Position numbers and translations under genes: made by a program. A stretch of 17,172 nucleotides of DNA from positions 1-17,172 of the forward strand of contig JAJZIE010000020.1 in assembly GCA_021810725.1 (NCBI GenBank), given 5' to 3'. Numbering within the stretch: position 1 is the stretch's first letter; the number at the start of each line of letters is the position of its first letter. Below the pieces are notes generated by a model, which searched no databases, was not told the origin of the DNA, and saw nothing but the letters and a program-made list of their open reading frames with translations. Below are positions 1-7,943 of this stretch, piece by piece. This DNA is from Bacillota bacterium (lineage in GTDB: Bacteria > Bacillota > Sulfobacillia > JAJZYS01 > JAJYTV01).

Positions 1-2
1 TC

Positions 3-1739
3 GAGCCGCGCGAGACGCCCACGGGGGCCTAGCTCTATCTGCGACGCGGGGTGCCGGGTCGCGGGGCGGGCGAGATCATGGCCGAGGCGGTCGCGGAGGC
101 AGGGCGCTCGCTCCACTTCCCGCGCACCATGCGCTGGGCCAAGGACGCGCCGCGCCTGCCGCGTCCGCTCGGGTGGCTGCTTGCCCTGCTCGACGGGGAG
201 GTGCTGCCCGTCGCGATCGGTCCCATCGCGGCCGGCCGCGTCACGTACGGCCACCGCGTCCTGGCGCCGGGACCGCACGAGGTTCGCGGGACCAGCGACT
301 ACCTCGAGGTGCTGCGCCGCAGCTTTGTCGAGCCGGACCGCAACGTCAGGCGCGATCAGGTGGCGGCGATGGTGCGGGCGGCCGCCGCGGCCGAAGGGCT
401 CCTGCCGGAGATGTCCCCGGAGCTCCTCGAGGAGGTCACAGACCTCTGCGAGTGGCCACAGGCCTTCGTGGGGACCTTCGCGGCGGAGTACCTCGACGTG
501 CCGGATCCGGTGCTCGTCGCGACGATGGTGCACCATCAGCGCTTCTTCCCGCTGAGTACTCCGGAAGGCCGGCTCGCCGCGCGTTTCTGCGCCGTGCGCA
601 ACGGCGGCGACGAGGCCGTCGTGCGGCGCGGCAACGAGACGGTCCTGGCGGCGCGGCTCGCGGACGCCCTCTTCTTCTACCGCGAGGATCAGAAGACGGC
701 CTTCGCCGAGCGGCGCCAGGAGCTCAGGGGCATCGCCTACGCACCGCGCCTTGGCAGCCTCTACGACCGCAGCGAGCGACTCGCGCGCCTCGCCCGGCGG
801 CTCGGCGAGGCGGCGGGGCGGGGAGACCTCGCGCCGGTGCTGGAGAGGGCCGGCGCCCTTGCCCTCTCGGACCGCGCCACGGCGCTCGTGCGCGAACTGC
901 CGGAGCTCGAGGGCACGATGGGCGGCGTCTACGCCCGCCTCGGCGGGGAGGACGACGCGGTGGCGAAGGCGATCGCGGCGCGTGTGCGGCCGCGCGGCGG
1001 CGACGACGAGCTGCCCGCGGATGAGGCGGGGCGCCTGCTGGCGCTCGCCGACCGCCTGGACCAGCTCGCCGGCTTCCTCGCGATCGGCAAGGGGCCGACG
1101 GGATCCCAGGACCCCTTCGGGCTCAGGCGCGCGGCGATCGGCGCGATCAGGCTCTGGGAAACCGTGCCGCGGCTCGCTCTCACCCCCGCTCTGCAGGCGG
1201 CCGCCGACGGTTATCGCGACCTGCTCGGCGAGAAGGCCGAAGAGGCGGCTGCGGCGGTGCCGCCCTTCCTCGCCGCGCGCCTCGCGGCCCGGGCCCAGGA
1301 AATCGGGCACGATCCGCGCATCGTGCAGGCGGTGCTGGCGAGCGGCATAGAGTATCCGTCGGAGGTCATGCCGCGGATCGAGGCCCTGCATGAGGCAGCG
1401 CAGGGCGAGGCCTGGACGCGGCTCGTCCAGGCGGCGCGCCGGGCGAAGAACCTTGCCCGGGAGGGCGACACCGACGGCGCCGAGGGTGCCGAGCGGGAGC
1501 TGCTGCGGGAGGTGGCGGCGCTCGAGGAGGAGGGCAGGGAACTGCTTTCCCGGCGCGACTACCTCGGCTACCTGAGGCGCGCGGCTGGGCTCTTCGAGCC
1601 GCTCGACCGCTTCTTCGCCGCGGTGATGGTGATGGCGGAGCAGGAGGACGTGCGCCTGCGCCGGCAGGCACTCCTGCACCGGGCGCACGTGGCGCTTTCA
1701 CGGGTTGCGGAGATCGCCGCGCTGAGCGCGGGGGACTGA
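3..1739 (+). CDS. glyS: Glycyl-tRNA synthetase beta subunit, 5'-truncated by the window edge and interrupted by an in-frame TAG
   Basis: This is the large subunit of the bacterial alpha2beta2 glycyl-tRNA synthetase. The alpha subunit carries the class II catalytic core, while beta recognises and binds tRNA-Gly in the cytoplasm. The family signature is clear: SLHFPRTMRW, then HHQRFFPL, RNGG, GNETVLAARLADALFFYREDQK, DPFGLRRAA and a C-terminal helical tRNA-binding domain ending near FFAAVMVMAEQEDVRLRR. Full-length proteins are about 690 residues. Here 562 residues follow a GTG at 51, so roughly the first 125 lie upstream of the window or of the stop. The frame is open from base 3 as EPRETPTGA, hits TAG at 30-32, then continues LYLRRGVPGRG with family similarity on both sides. 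The GTG at 51 has no convincing ribosome site and starts inside a conserved domain, so it is probably not a real start. A TAC-to-TAG change or a base-call error would explain this. The gene lies 5 nt upstream of yqfL. Confidence 0.9.
30..32 (+). other. In-frame amber codon inside glyS
   Basis: Reading from base 3, the frame gives EPRETPTGA, then TAG, then LYLRRGVPGRG. In GlyS homologues this stretch reads like G-x-Y-V-F/L, so a tyrosine codon is expected at or next to the stop. One base change (TAC or TAT to TAG) restores the frame. TAG also ends sigA (13726-13728) and the methyltransferase gene (15394-15396), which argues against genome-wide reassignment of amber. Confidence 0.7.
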
Positions 1740-1756
1740 AGGAGGTGGCCGCTCTG
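1740..1756 (+). promoter_or_regulatory. Ribosome binding site of yqfL, pointing to a possible CTG start at 1754
   Basis: AGGAGG occupies 1740-1745 and merges with the GTG at 1745-1747, leaving no spacer for that codon. The in-frame CTG at 1754-1756 has an 8-nt spacer. The same geometry occurs at dnaG, where the codon 8 nt downstream is TTG. Confidence 0.45.
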
Positions 1757-2581
1757 ACGGGGAATAGCGGCTCGGGCGGCGAGGCGGCGCTTGTGGTCGT
1801 CATCTCGGACGCGCTCGGGGAGACGGCGGAACTGGTGGCCCAGGCGGCCGCGAGCCAGTTTCCTGGGCATCCGATCGAGGTGCGGCGCTATCCGCACGTG
1901 ACGACGGAAGGCGAGTTCCTGCAGGTGATGCAGGGACTGCAGCGCATGCCCTGCGCCGTCGTGTTCACGATCATCCTGCCGGAGCTGAGGGCGTCGATCG
2001 TCCGCCATTGCGAGGCCGCGGGCCTGCCGTACGCGGACGTGATGGGGCCGGTGCTGGACGGGCTGCAGGGCGCGCTTTCGGCCGCGCCCAGCCGCACGCC
2101 GGGCCTCGTGCACCAGCTCGACGCCCGCTACTTCCGCCGCGTCGAGGCGGTGGAGTTCGCGGTGCGCTACGACGACGGCAAGGATCCGGCCGGCATCCTG
2201 CGCGCCGATGTCGTGCTGCTCGGGGTCTCGCGCACGTCGAAGACACCGACGTCGATGTACCTCGCGCACCGCCAGATCAAGGTGGCGAACGTGCCGATCG
2301 TGCCGGAGGCGGATCTGCCCGACGAGCTCTACCAGATACCGCCGCGCAAGATCATCGGCCTGACGATCAACCCGGAGAACCTGCTGCAGATCCGCACCGA
2401 GCGCCTGAGGAGCCTCGGCCTCGGCGCCGGATCGCGTTACGCGGACCTCGGCCGCATTCTCGAGGAGCTCGAGCACGCGGACAGGGTCTACAAGCGCCTC
2501 GGCTGCACGGTGATCGACGTCTCGCAGCGTGCGGTCGAGGAGACCGCGAACTACATTCTCGACATTCTGGGGAGGGCCTGA
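1745..2581 (+). CDS. yqfL: Pyruvate, phosphate dikinase regulatory protein (kinase/pyrophosphorylase, DUF299)
   Basis: This family switches PPDK off by ADP-dependent phosphorylation of a threonine next to the catalytic histidine, and on again by phosphate-dependent removal of that phosphate. The 278-residue length is usual. The N-terminal part opens with VVVISDALGETAELVAQA (about residues 17-34), as in the family, and the P-loop GVSRTSKTP is at 160-168. It is followed by SMYLAHR, the KVANVPIVPE segment and a C-terminal IDVSQRAVEETA helix. It sits 5 nt after glyS and 2 nt before ppdK, its expected target, which supports the function strongly. The start is uncertain: GTG at 1745 overlaps the only good ribosome site (AGGAGG, 1740-1745), while a CTG at 1754 lies 8 nt after that site in the same frame. 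GTG is given here by convention. Confidence 0.93.
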   Translation: MAALTGNSGSGGEAALVVVISDALGETAELVAQAAASQFPGHPIEVRRYPHVTTEGEFLQVMQGLQRMPCAVVFTIILPELRASIVRHCEAAGLPYADVMGPVLDGLQGALSAAPSRTPGLVHQLDARYFRRVEAVEFAVRYDDGKDPAGILRADVVLLGVSRTSKTPTSMYLAHRQIKVANVPIVPEADLPDELYQIPPRKIIGLTINPENLLQIRTERLRSLGLGAGSRYADLGRILEELEHADRVYKRLGCTVIDVSQRAVEETANYILDILGRA

Positions 2582-2583
2582 CA

Positions 2584-5223
2584 GTGACGGAGAAGCTCGT
2601 GTTCCGCTTCGAGGAGGGCTCGAAGGACGACCGCGCGCGTCTCGGCGGCAAGGGCGCGAACCTCGCGGAGATGACCAAGGTGGGACTGCCGGTCCCGCCA
2701 GGCTTCACGGTGTCCGCCCAGGCCTGCAACGTCTACAACTCGCTGGGCCAGAGCTTCCCCGAAGGCCTCGAGGACACGATCTGGCAGGAGGTCCAGGTGC
2801 TCGAGGAGCGGCTCGGCAAGCACTTCGGCGACGATGAGAACCCCTTGCTCGTCTCGGTGCGCTCCGGCGCCGCCGTTTCGATGCCCGGCATGATGGACAC
2901 GATCCTCAACCTCGGCCTGAACCCGCGGACGACGGAGGCGCTCGGCCGCCGCGCCGGCCGGCGCTTCGCGCTGGACTGCCACCGCCGCTTCATCCAGATG
3001 TTCGGCAACGTCGTGCTGCACATGGACCACAGCGCCTTCGAGAAGATCCTCTCCGGCGTGCGCGAGCAGGCCGGGGTGGAGCATGACCACCAACTGGGCG
3101 AGGGCGACCTCGAGCAGGTCATCGCCCGTTACCTCGAGCTCGTCCAGCGCCAGACCGGCAGGGCCTTCCCCGAGGAGCCCAGGGAGCAGCTGATGCTCGC
3201 CGTGCGGGCCGTGTTCGACTCCTGGGAGAACCCGCGCGCCAAGGTCTACCGCAAGATCAACCAGATCCCCGACGATCTCGGCACCGCCGTCAACGTCCAG
3301 GCGATGGTCTTCGGCAACCTGAGCCCCAGCTCCGGCACCGGCGTGCTCTTCACGCGCAACCCCAACACCGGCGAGAAGGTGCTCTACGGCGAGTACCTGA
3401 CGCAGGCGCAGGGCGAGGACGTCGTGGCGGGCATCCGCACGCCGAAGGAGATCGCGGTCCTCGCCGAGGACATCCCGGCCGCCTACGCCGAGGTGGAGCG
3501 CGTGGCGGACCTCCTGGAGAAGCATTACGGCGACATGCAGGACATCGAGTTCACGATCGAGGATGGCAAGCTCTACCTCCTGCAGACGCGCAGCGGCAAG
3601 CGCTCGGCGCGCGCCGCTGTCAAGGTGGCCGTGGACCTCGCGCACGAGGGCAGGATCGACAAGGCGGAGGCGATCCGCCGCGTGACGCCGGAGCAGATCG
3701 ACCAGCTGCTGCACCGCGGCGTCGACCCCGCGGCCGCGAACGAGGTGCTGGCCAAGGGCCTGCCGGCCTCGCCGGGCGCCGCCACCGGTCGCATCACGTT
3801 CGACGCCGACACCGCCGAGGAACTGGGCCGCGTCGGCCATCGCGTGATCCTGGTGCGGCCCGAGACGGCGCCGGACGACATCCACGGCATCGTGCTGGCG
3901 CAGGGCGTCCTGACGTCCCGCGGCGGCATGACCTGCCACGCGGCCATCGTGGCGCGCGGCATGGGCAAGCCCTGCATCGTCGGCTGCGAGTCCCTCAGGA
4001 TCGACCTGATGCGCAAGGAGCTGCAGGTGGCGGGACGTACCCTGCGCGAGGGCGACGTCGTCTCGATCGACGGCGCCACCGGCCGGGTCTTCCTGGGCGA
4101 GGTGGGCATGGTGGAGCCGCAGCTCGGCGGCGAGACGGCGGAACTCCTGCAGTGGGCCGACGAGATCCGCCGGCTCGGCGTCATGGCGAACGCGGACACG
4201 CCCGAGGACGCCGAGCGGGCGCGCGCCTTCGGCGCCGGCGGGGTCGGCCTCTGCCGCACCGAGCACATGTTCATGGCCCAGGACCGCCTGCCGGTGGTGC
4301 AGGAGATGATCCTCGCCGACACGGAGGAGGACCGCAGGGCGGCGCTGAGCCGCCTCCTGCCGATGCAGGAGGGCGACTTCTACGGCATTCTCAAGGCGAT
4401 GCAGGGCCTGCCCGTGACGATCCGCCTGCTCGACCCGCCGCTGCACGAGTTCCTGCCCGACGTCGAGGAACTCGCCGTCGACATCGCCGTGATGCGCGCG
4501 AAGGACGAGCAGGGCAGCGAGGAATACCGGCGCAAGTCGGACCTGCTGCGCAAGGCTCGGGCGCTCTCGGAGTTCAACCCGATGCTCGGCTTCCGCGGCT
4601 GCCGCCTCGGCCTGATCTACCCGGAGATCTACGAGATGCAGGCCAGGGCCGTCTACCAGGCCGCGGCGCGCCTGCTCTCGGAGGGTGTCGACGCGAGGCC
4701 CGAGGTGATGATCCCGCTCGTCGGCGACCCGAAGGAGCTCGAGATCACGCGCAAGATGGTCGTGCAGGTGCACGACGAGGTGCAGCGCGAGACGGGTCGC
4801 GAGCTGCCGCTCAAGGTGGGCACGATGCTCGAGATCCCGCGGGCGTGCCTCCTCGCCTACGACATCGCGGAGCACGCCGACTTCTTCTCCTTCGGCACCA
4901 ACGACCTGACCCAGACGACGTTCGGCTTCAGCCGCGACGACGCCGAGGCCAAGTTCCTCACCCGCTACCTCGAGGACAAGGTGCTGCCGCAGAACCCGTT
5001 CGCGGTGCTGGACCAGAGCGGTGTCGGCCAGCTCGTCGAGCTCGGCGTGGCGCGCGGCCGCTCGCGCAAGCCCGAGCTCAAGGTGGGCATCTGCGGCGAG
5101 CACGGCGGCGAGCCGCAGTCGATCGCGTTCTGCCACCGCGCGGGCCTCAACTACGTCTCCTGCTCGCCCTACCGCGTGCCTATCGCCAGGATCTCGGCAG
5201 CTCGCGCTGCCCTCGAGGACTGA
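2584..5223 (+). CDS. ppdK: Pyruvate, phosphate dikinase
   Basis: The enzyme interconverts pyruvate, ATP and phosphate with PEP, AMP and pyrophosphate in the cytosol. In anaerobes it works in glycolysis or gluconeogenesis. The 879-residue product has the usual length. The N-terminal nucleotide-binding domain begins RLGGKGANLAEM and carries VSVRSGAAVSMPGMMDTILNLG. The swivelling phosphohistidine domain has GGMTCHAAIVARGMGKP with catalytic His452. Thr450, two residues earlier, is the position YqfL would phosphorylate. The C-terminal PEP/pyruvate barrel has GFRGCRLG, GTMLEIPRACL, FSFGTNDLTQTTFGFSRDD and the catalytic Cys837 in GICGEHGGEP. The GTG start at 2584 lies 7 nt after GGGGAGGG (2569-2576) and 2 nt after the yqfL stop. 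The frame is open far upstream, but that part overlaps yqfL and shows no family similarity. The stop overlaps the next start (TGATG). Confidence 0.97.
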   Translation: MTEKLVFRFEEGSKDDRARLGGKGANLAEMTKVGLPVPPGFTVSAQACNVYNSLGQSFPEGLEDTIWQEVQVLEERLGKHFGDDENPLLVSVRSGAAVSMPGMMDTILNLGLNPRTTEALGRRAGRRFALDCHRRFIQMFGNVVLHMDHSAFEKILSGVREQAGVEHDHQLGEGDLEQVIARYLELVQRQTGRAFPEEPREQLMLAVRAVFDSWENPRAKVYRKINQIPDDLGTAVNVQAMVFGNLSPSSGTGVLFTRNPNTGEKVLYGEYLTQAQGEDVVAGIRTPKEIAVLAEDIPAAYAEVERVADLLEKHYGDMQDIEFTIEDGKLYLLQTRSGKRSARAAVKVAVDLAHEGRIDKAEAIRRVTPEQIDQLLHRGVDPAAANEVLAKGLPASPGAATGRITFDADTAEELGRVGHRVILVRPETAPDDIHGIVLAQGVLTSRGGMTCHAAIVARGMGKPCIVGCESLRIDLMRKELQVAGRTLREGDVVSIDGATGRVFLGEVGMVEPQLGGETAELLQWADEIRRLGVMANADTPEDAERARAFGAGGVGLCRTEHMFMAQDRLPVVQEMILADTEEDRRAALSRLLPMQEGDFYGILKAMQGLPVTIRLLDPPLHEFLPDVEELAVDIAVMRAKDEQGSEEYRRKSDLLRKARALSEFNPMLGFRGCRLGLIYPEIYEMQARAVYQAAARLLSEGVDARPEVMIPLVGDPKELEITRKMVVQVHDEVQRETGRELPLKVGTMLEIPRACLLAYDIAEHADFFSFGTNDLTQTTFGFSRDDAEAKFLTRYLEDKVLPQNPFAVLDQSGVGQLVELGVARGRSRKPELKVGICGEHGGEPQSIAFCHRAGLNYVSCSPYRVPIARISAARAALED

Positions 5224-6647
5224 TGGCCGAGGCACAGAGCGGGGCCCTCGGGGCCTGGTATCTCGAGGCCTTCCCGGCCGTGCGCCAGGAGCTCGGCCTG
5301 CCCTTCGGGGGCTTCGGACCCCGGGACGCGGCGGAACGCGAGCGGCGGCGCGCGCAGGCCAGGGAATGGGCGGAGAGGATCGGCGAAGGGCCAGGCATGC
5401 GCCTGGCCCGCCGCGCCTTGCGACAGGCGGAAGACCTCGGGCCCGGGTCGATCGCGGAGGCTGTCCTGACGGCGCTCGTGCAGTCTGAGCTGAGGGACGA
5501 GGACCGCGAGGCGGTCTGGCGAGCGATCCCTGACGCGCTCGCCGGCGCCGTGGGGCCCGGCCAGGACCCGCGGGCCCTCGATCAGGCGGCGCGGGCGCCG
5601 GCGCTCGCGGCGGGCCTGCTGATCGCGATCGGCGCGAAGCCGGAGGAGAGCGACCAGGGCGAAGCGAAGGCGGAGGCCTTCATGGCGCTCGAGCATTACG
5701 TCCGCGCGCTCGACGCCGCGCGGCAGACGGCGTCGCCCGGGGACCCAATCGGTGCGCACGCCTTCCATGATCTGATGTGGGACGAGCTCGGCAGCTACGT
5801 CGTGCCGAAGGAGCTGGCGGAGGCGGCGCTGCTGCGCCTCGACGCGGAGCTGCTCGAGGTGGCGCGGCTCGGGCGGGAGATCGCGCCGGGCCGCGACATC
5901 GCCGAGATCATCGAGGACATGGGCGAGGACTGCCCGGAGGGGCCGCAGGAGCTCATGGCGGCCTACGAGGAGGCCCAGGCCGAAGTGCTCGGTGCGGTGG
6001 GCGGCGACTTCCCCGCGGTGCGGGGCCTGGAGTGGCGGCCGGGACCCGCGCACCTGCACGGCCTGCTGCCGCTCACGGCGTACGTGCCGGGAGACGCCCG
6101 CAGCCCCGGACGCATGCTGGTCTTCGCGGGGCAGGGACCGATGCAGGTCATGCACATGCGCAGCAGGCTCGTGCTGACGACCGCCCAGGGCGGGTCGCTA
6201 GGCAGCCATCTCCTGTTCTCCTCGGTTCCGGCGCAGGACCTCGTGAGCCGCATCATGCTGTCGCCGTACATCGCGCTCGGCTGGTCCCAGTATGCGGCGG
6301 GATACGCGGCGCAGCGCCTGGAGCGACCGAAGGTGCAGCTCCTGCAGGCACTCGATGCGGCGCAGCGGGCGGCCAGGGCGTTCGCCGACGTGGCCCTGCA
6401 CGCCGGACTTGCGGACGAGCGGCGGATCCTCGACCTCCTGGGGAGGCCGCAGGGCTTGCCGGAGGAGTTCCGCCAGGCGGAACTCGCGGCCATCTGGCGC
6501 CAGCCGCTGCTCGGGGCGGCGCCCTTCTGGCTCGAGCAGGCGATCGGCGAGGAGGTGCGACGGCGCGTCGCGGGCGGCGAGAGCCCCGCAGCGGCGCATG
6601 GCCGCATCCTCCAGCGGGGAGGACTGCCGGAGGAGGTGGGGGCATGA
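5223..6647 (+). CDS. DUF885-like helical protein lacking the family's metal-binding residues
   Basis: The predicted 474-residue protein is mostly helical, with no signal peptide or membrane segment. Several stretches recall DUF885 (HE-x-x-PGHH-type putative metallohydrolases). These are an ELGSYVVPKELAEAALLRLDAEL helix around 188-210, LTAYVPG near 284-290, GWSQYAAGYAAQRL at 353-366 in place of EGWALYAE, and AARAFADVALHAGLADE near 383-399 in place of the aaRlvvDtGlH segment. The expected HE-x-x-PGHH site reads QGGSLGSH at 322-329: the first His and Glu are Gln322 and Gly323, and the GWALY Glu is Leu352. If the assignment is right, the protein cannot bind metal in the usual way. Its ATG overlaps the ppdK stop (TGATG) and its stop overlaps the dgt-like start (ATGA), so translational coupling is likely. 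The function is unknown. The family call is from remembered motifs only. Confidence 0.6.
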   Translation: MAEAQSGALGAWYLEAFPAVRQELGLPFGGFGPRDAAERERRRAQAREWAERIGEGPGMRLARRALRQAEDLGPGSIAEAVLTALVQSELRDEDREAVWRAIPDALAGAVGPGQDPRALDQAARAPALAAGLLIAIGAKPEESDQGEAKAEAFMALEHYVRALDAARQTASPGDPIGAHAFHDLMWDELGSYVVPKELAEAALLRLDAELLEVARLGREIAPGRDIAEIIEDMGEDCPEGPQELMAAYEEAQAEVLGAVGGDFPAVRGLEWRPGPAHLHGLLPLTAYVPGDARSPGRMLVFAGQGPMQVMHMRSRLVLTTAQGGSLGSHLLFSSVPAQDLVSRIMLSPYIALGWSQYAAGYAAQRLERPKVQLLQALDAAQRAARAFADVALHAGLADERRILDLLGRPQGLPEEFRQAELAAIWRQPLLGAAPFWLEQAIGEEVRRRVAGGESPAAAHGRILQRGGLPEEVGA

Positions 6648-7636
6648 CGACGCCGCGCGAGCGGCAGGAGGGCATCGAGGAGCGCATCCTGGCGCCCTGG
6701 GCGGCGAAGTCCGCCCTGTCCGGGGGCAGGCGGCGGCCCGAGGAGCCAGACCCGGTGCGCACCGCCTTCCAGCGCGACCGCGACCGCATCATCCACGCCA
6801 AGGCCTTCCGGCGGCTCAAGGACAAGACGCAGGTCTTCATCGCCGCCGAGGGCGACCACTACCGCACGCGCCTGACGCACACGCTCGAGGTGGCCCAGAT
6901 CGCGCGCACCCTCGCGCGGGCGCTCTCGCTCAACGAGGACCTCACCGAGGCGATCGCGCTCGCGCACGACATCGGCCACACGCCCTTCGGCCACGCCGGC
7001 GAGCGCGTGCTGGACGAACTGGTGCCGGGAGGTTTCCGCCACTACGAGCAGAGCCTGAGGGTCGTCGACGTGCTCGAGCGGCCAGGCGGCCTCAACCTGA
7101 CGCAGGAGGTGCGCGACGGCATCGCGCAGCATACGGCGGCCGGCACGCCGTCGACGCTCGAGGCGAGGCTCGTGCACCTCGCGGACCGCATCGCCTACGT
7201 CAACCACGACATCGACGACGCGATGCGCGCGCAGATCCTCGGTCCGGAGGACCTGCCCGCGGGACCGATCGAGGTGCTGGGCCACCGCCACTCCGAGCGC
7301 ATCGGCCGCCTCGTCGAGGCGGTGATCGCCGAGTCCGAGGGAAGGCCGGAGGTGGCGATGCGTCAGAGGGAGCGGGACGCCCTCGAGGAGCTGAGGCAGT
7401 TCCTCTTCCGCCGCGTCTACTTCGGCTCGCCGCCGAAGGTCGAGGAGAAGAAGGCGGAAGGGCTCCTGCGGGCCCTTTACATCCACTTCCGCGAACATCC
7501 GGAGCTGCTGCCGGAGGGCAGCGCCGACGGCGACGCCGGTGTGCGCGACTACTGCGCGGGCATGACGGACCACTTCGCCATCTCGGTCTACGCCCGGCAC
7601 TTCCTGCCGAGGCCGTGGCGCGCCGAGGAGAACTGA
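6644..7636 (+). CDS. dgt: Deoxyguanosinetriphosphate triphosphohydrolase-like HD-domain protein
   Basis: This is a cytosolic HD-superfamily nucleotide hydrolase of the dGTPase-like group, which releases tripolyphosphate from dNTPs. Substrate preference within the short Bacillota group is not settled from sequence. The 330-residue protein has RRLKDKTQVF near 56-65, then the metal ligands in order: His79 in RLTHTLEV, His108-Asp109 in ALAHDIGHTPFGHAGE, and Asp181 in HLADRIAYVNHDIDD. The C-terminal part is a helical region ending DHFAISVYARHFLP. The length fits the short family form, not the roughly 500-residue E. coli Dgt. The ATG overlaps the upstream stop (ATGA) and follows AGGAGG (6631-6636) by 7 nt. 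In many Bacillota this gene directly precedes dnaG. Here an oxidoreductase pair lies between, and a strong hairpin follows 38 nt after the stop. Confidence 0.93.
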   Translation: MTTPRERQEGIEERILAPWAAKSALSGGRRRPEEPDPVRTAFQRDRDRIIHAKAFRRLKDKTQVFIAAEGDHYRTRLTHTLEVAQIARTLARALSLNEDLTEAIALAHDIGHTPFGHAGERVLDELVPGGFRHYEQSLRVVDVLERPGGLNLTQEVRDGIAQHTAAGTPSTLEARLVHLADRIAYVNHDIDDAMRAQILGPEDLPAGPIEVLGHRHSERIGRLVEAVIAESEGRPEVAMRQRERDALEELRQFLFRRVYFGSPPKVEEKKAEGLLRALYIHFREHPELLPEGSADGDAGVRDYCAGMTDHFAISVYARHFLPRPWRAEEN

Positions 7637-7943
7637 GTGCGGCCGCATGGTCGGCTGCAGATGAGAACCATCCACGGGTCCGGTGGCTGCGGCAAGGCCG
7701 CACCCGCCGGACCCGTTCTTGCGGCCTTGGGGCCGGAGCCCCGCAGGCCGGCAAGCGGCGCTGGCCGGACGCGTGACAGCTCCGGGCGGCCGGTCTGGGC
7801 GGTCGTCATCGCATCCGCCGAGCTTGGCCACGGAAACGTCGAAGCGTTCGAGCCAGGAGGGACGAGTGGCCGCTGGCAGCGGCGGCCCGCCATGGCATGC
7901 TCAGGGACGTGGGCCCGGACCTGCCCTGGGAGGTTTCCTGCCG
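7637..7943 (+). other. Structured non-coding stretch between dgt and the oxidoreductase genes
   Basis: No convincing gene lies in these 307 nt. After the hairpin at 7674-7716 a second one follows 1 nt later at 7718-7755 (arms CTTGC-GGCCT and AGGCC-G-GCAAG, inner GGGGC-CGGA-GCCCC, 15 pairs). A third is at 7761-7793 (CTGGCC-GGA with TCC-GGGC-GGCCGG). A compact three-way junction lies at 7823-7857: CTTGGC with GCCAGG encloses ACG-GAAA-CGT and CGAA-GCG-TTCG. A further GCCGCT-GGC-AGCGGC stem-loop is at 7869-7883. AGGAGGG at 7855-7861 overlaps the 3' strand of the junction stem. I recognised no known riboswitch class and no clear promoter. Confidence 0.45.
7674..7716 (+). terminator. Long hairpin after dgt, probable terminator
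   Basis: The arms 7674-7693 and 7697-7716 pair over 20 positions with one G-T wobble and one C-C mismatch, around the 3-nt loop AAG. TCTT follows, so the U tract is weak. It starts 38 nt after the dgt stop and fits the end of the glyS-to-dgt transcript, or an attenuator before the oxidoreductase genes. Confidence 0.6.

Noticed and set aside
30..32. Genome-wide recoding of TAG as a sense codon
   Set aside because: TAG terminates sigA and the methyltransferase gene at places that match family lengths, so TAG is a working stop here.
2008..2583. Upstream extension of the ppdK frame giving a 1071-residue protein
   Set aside because: It overlaps yqfL entirely, is Arg/Ala/Gly-rich without family similarity, and ppdK has its own GTG with a good ribosome site at 2584.
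4152..5222. Upstream extension of the DUF885-like frame into ppdK
   Set aside because: The extension is the +1 shadow of ppdK. The ATG at 5223, overlapping the ppdK stop, is the natural start.
2551..5235. Long open frame (894 codons) on the minus strand opposite ppdK
   Set aside because: It is the mirror frame of a GC-rich, strongly codon-biased gene. Its Arg/Ala/Leu/His/Val-rich composition matches no family, and PPDK on the plus strand is certain.
7717..7943. Molybdenum-cofactor or other known riboswitch before the molybdopterin gene
   Set aside because: Stems are present, but I could not match conserved nucleotides of the Moco, cobalamin, SAM or cyclic di-GMP classes. It is kept only as an unassigned structured leader.
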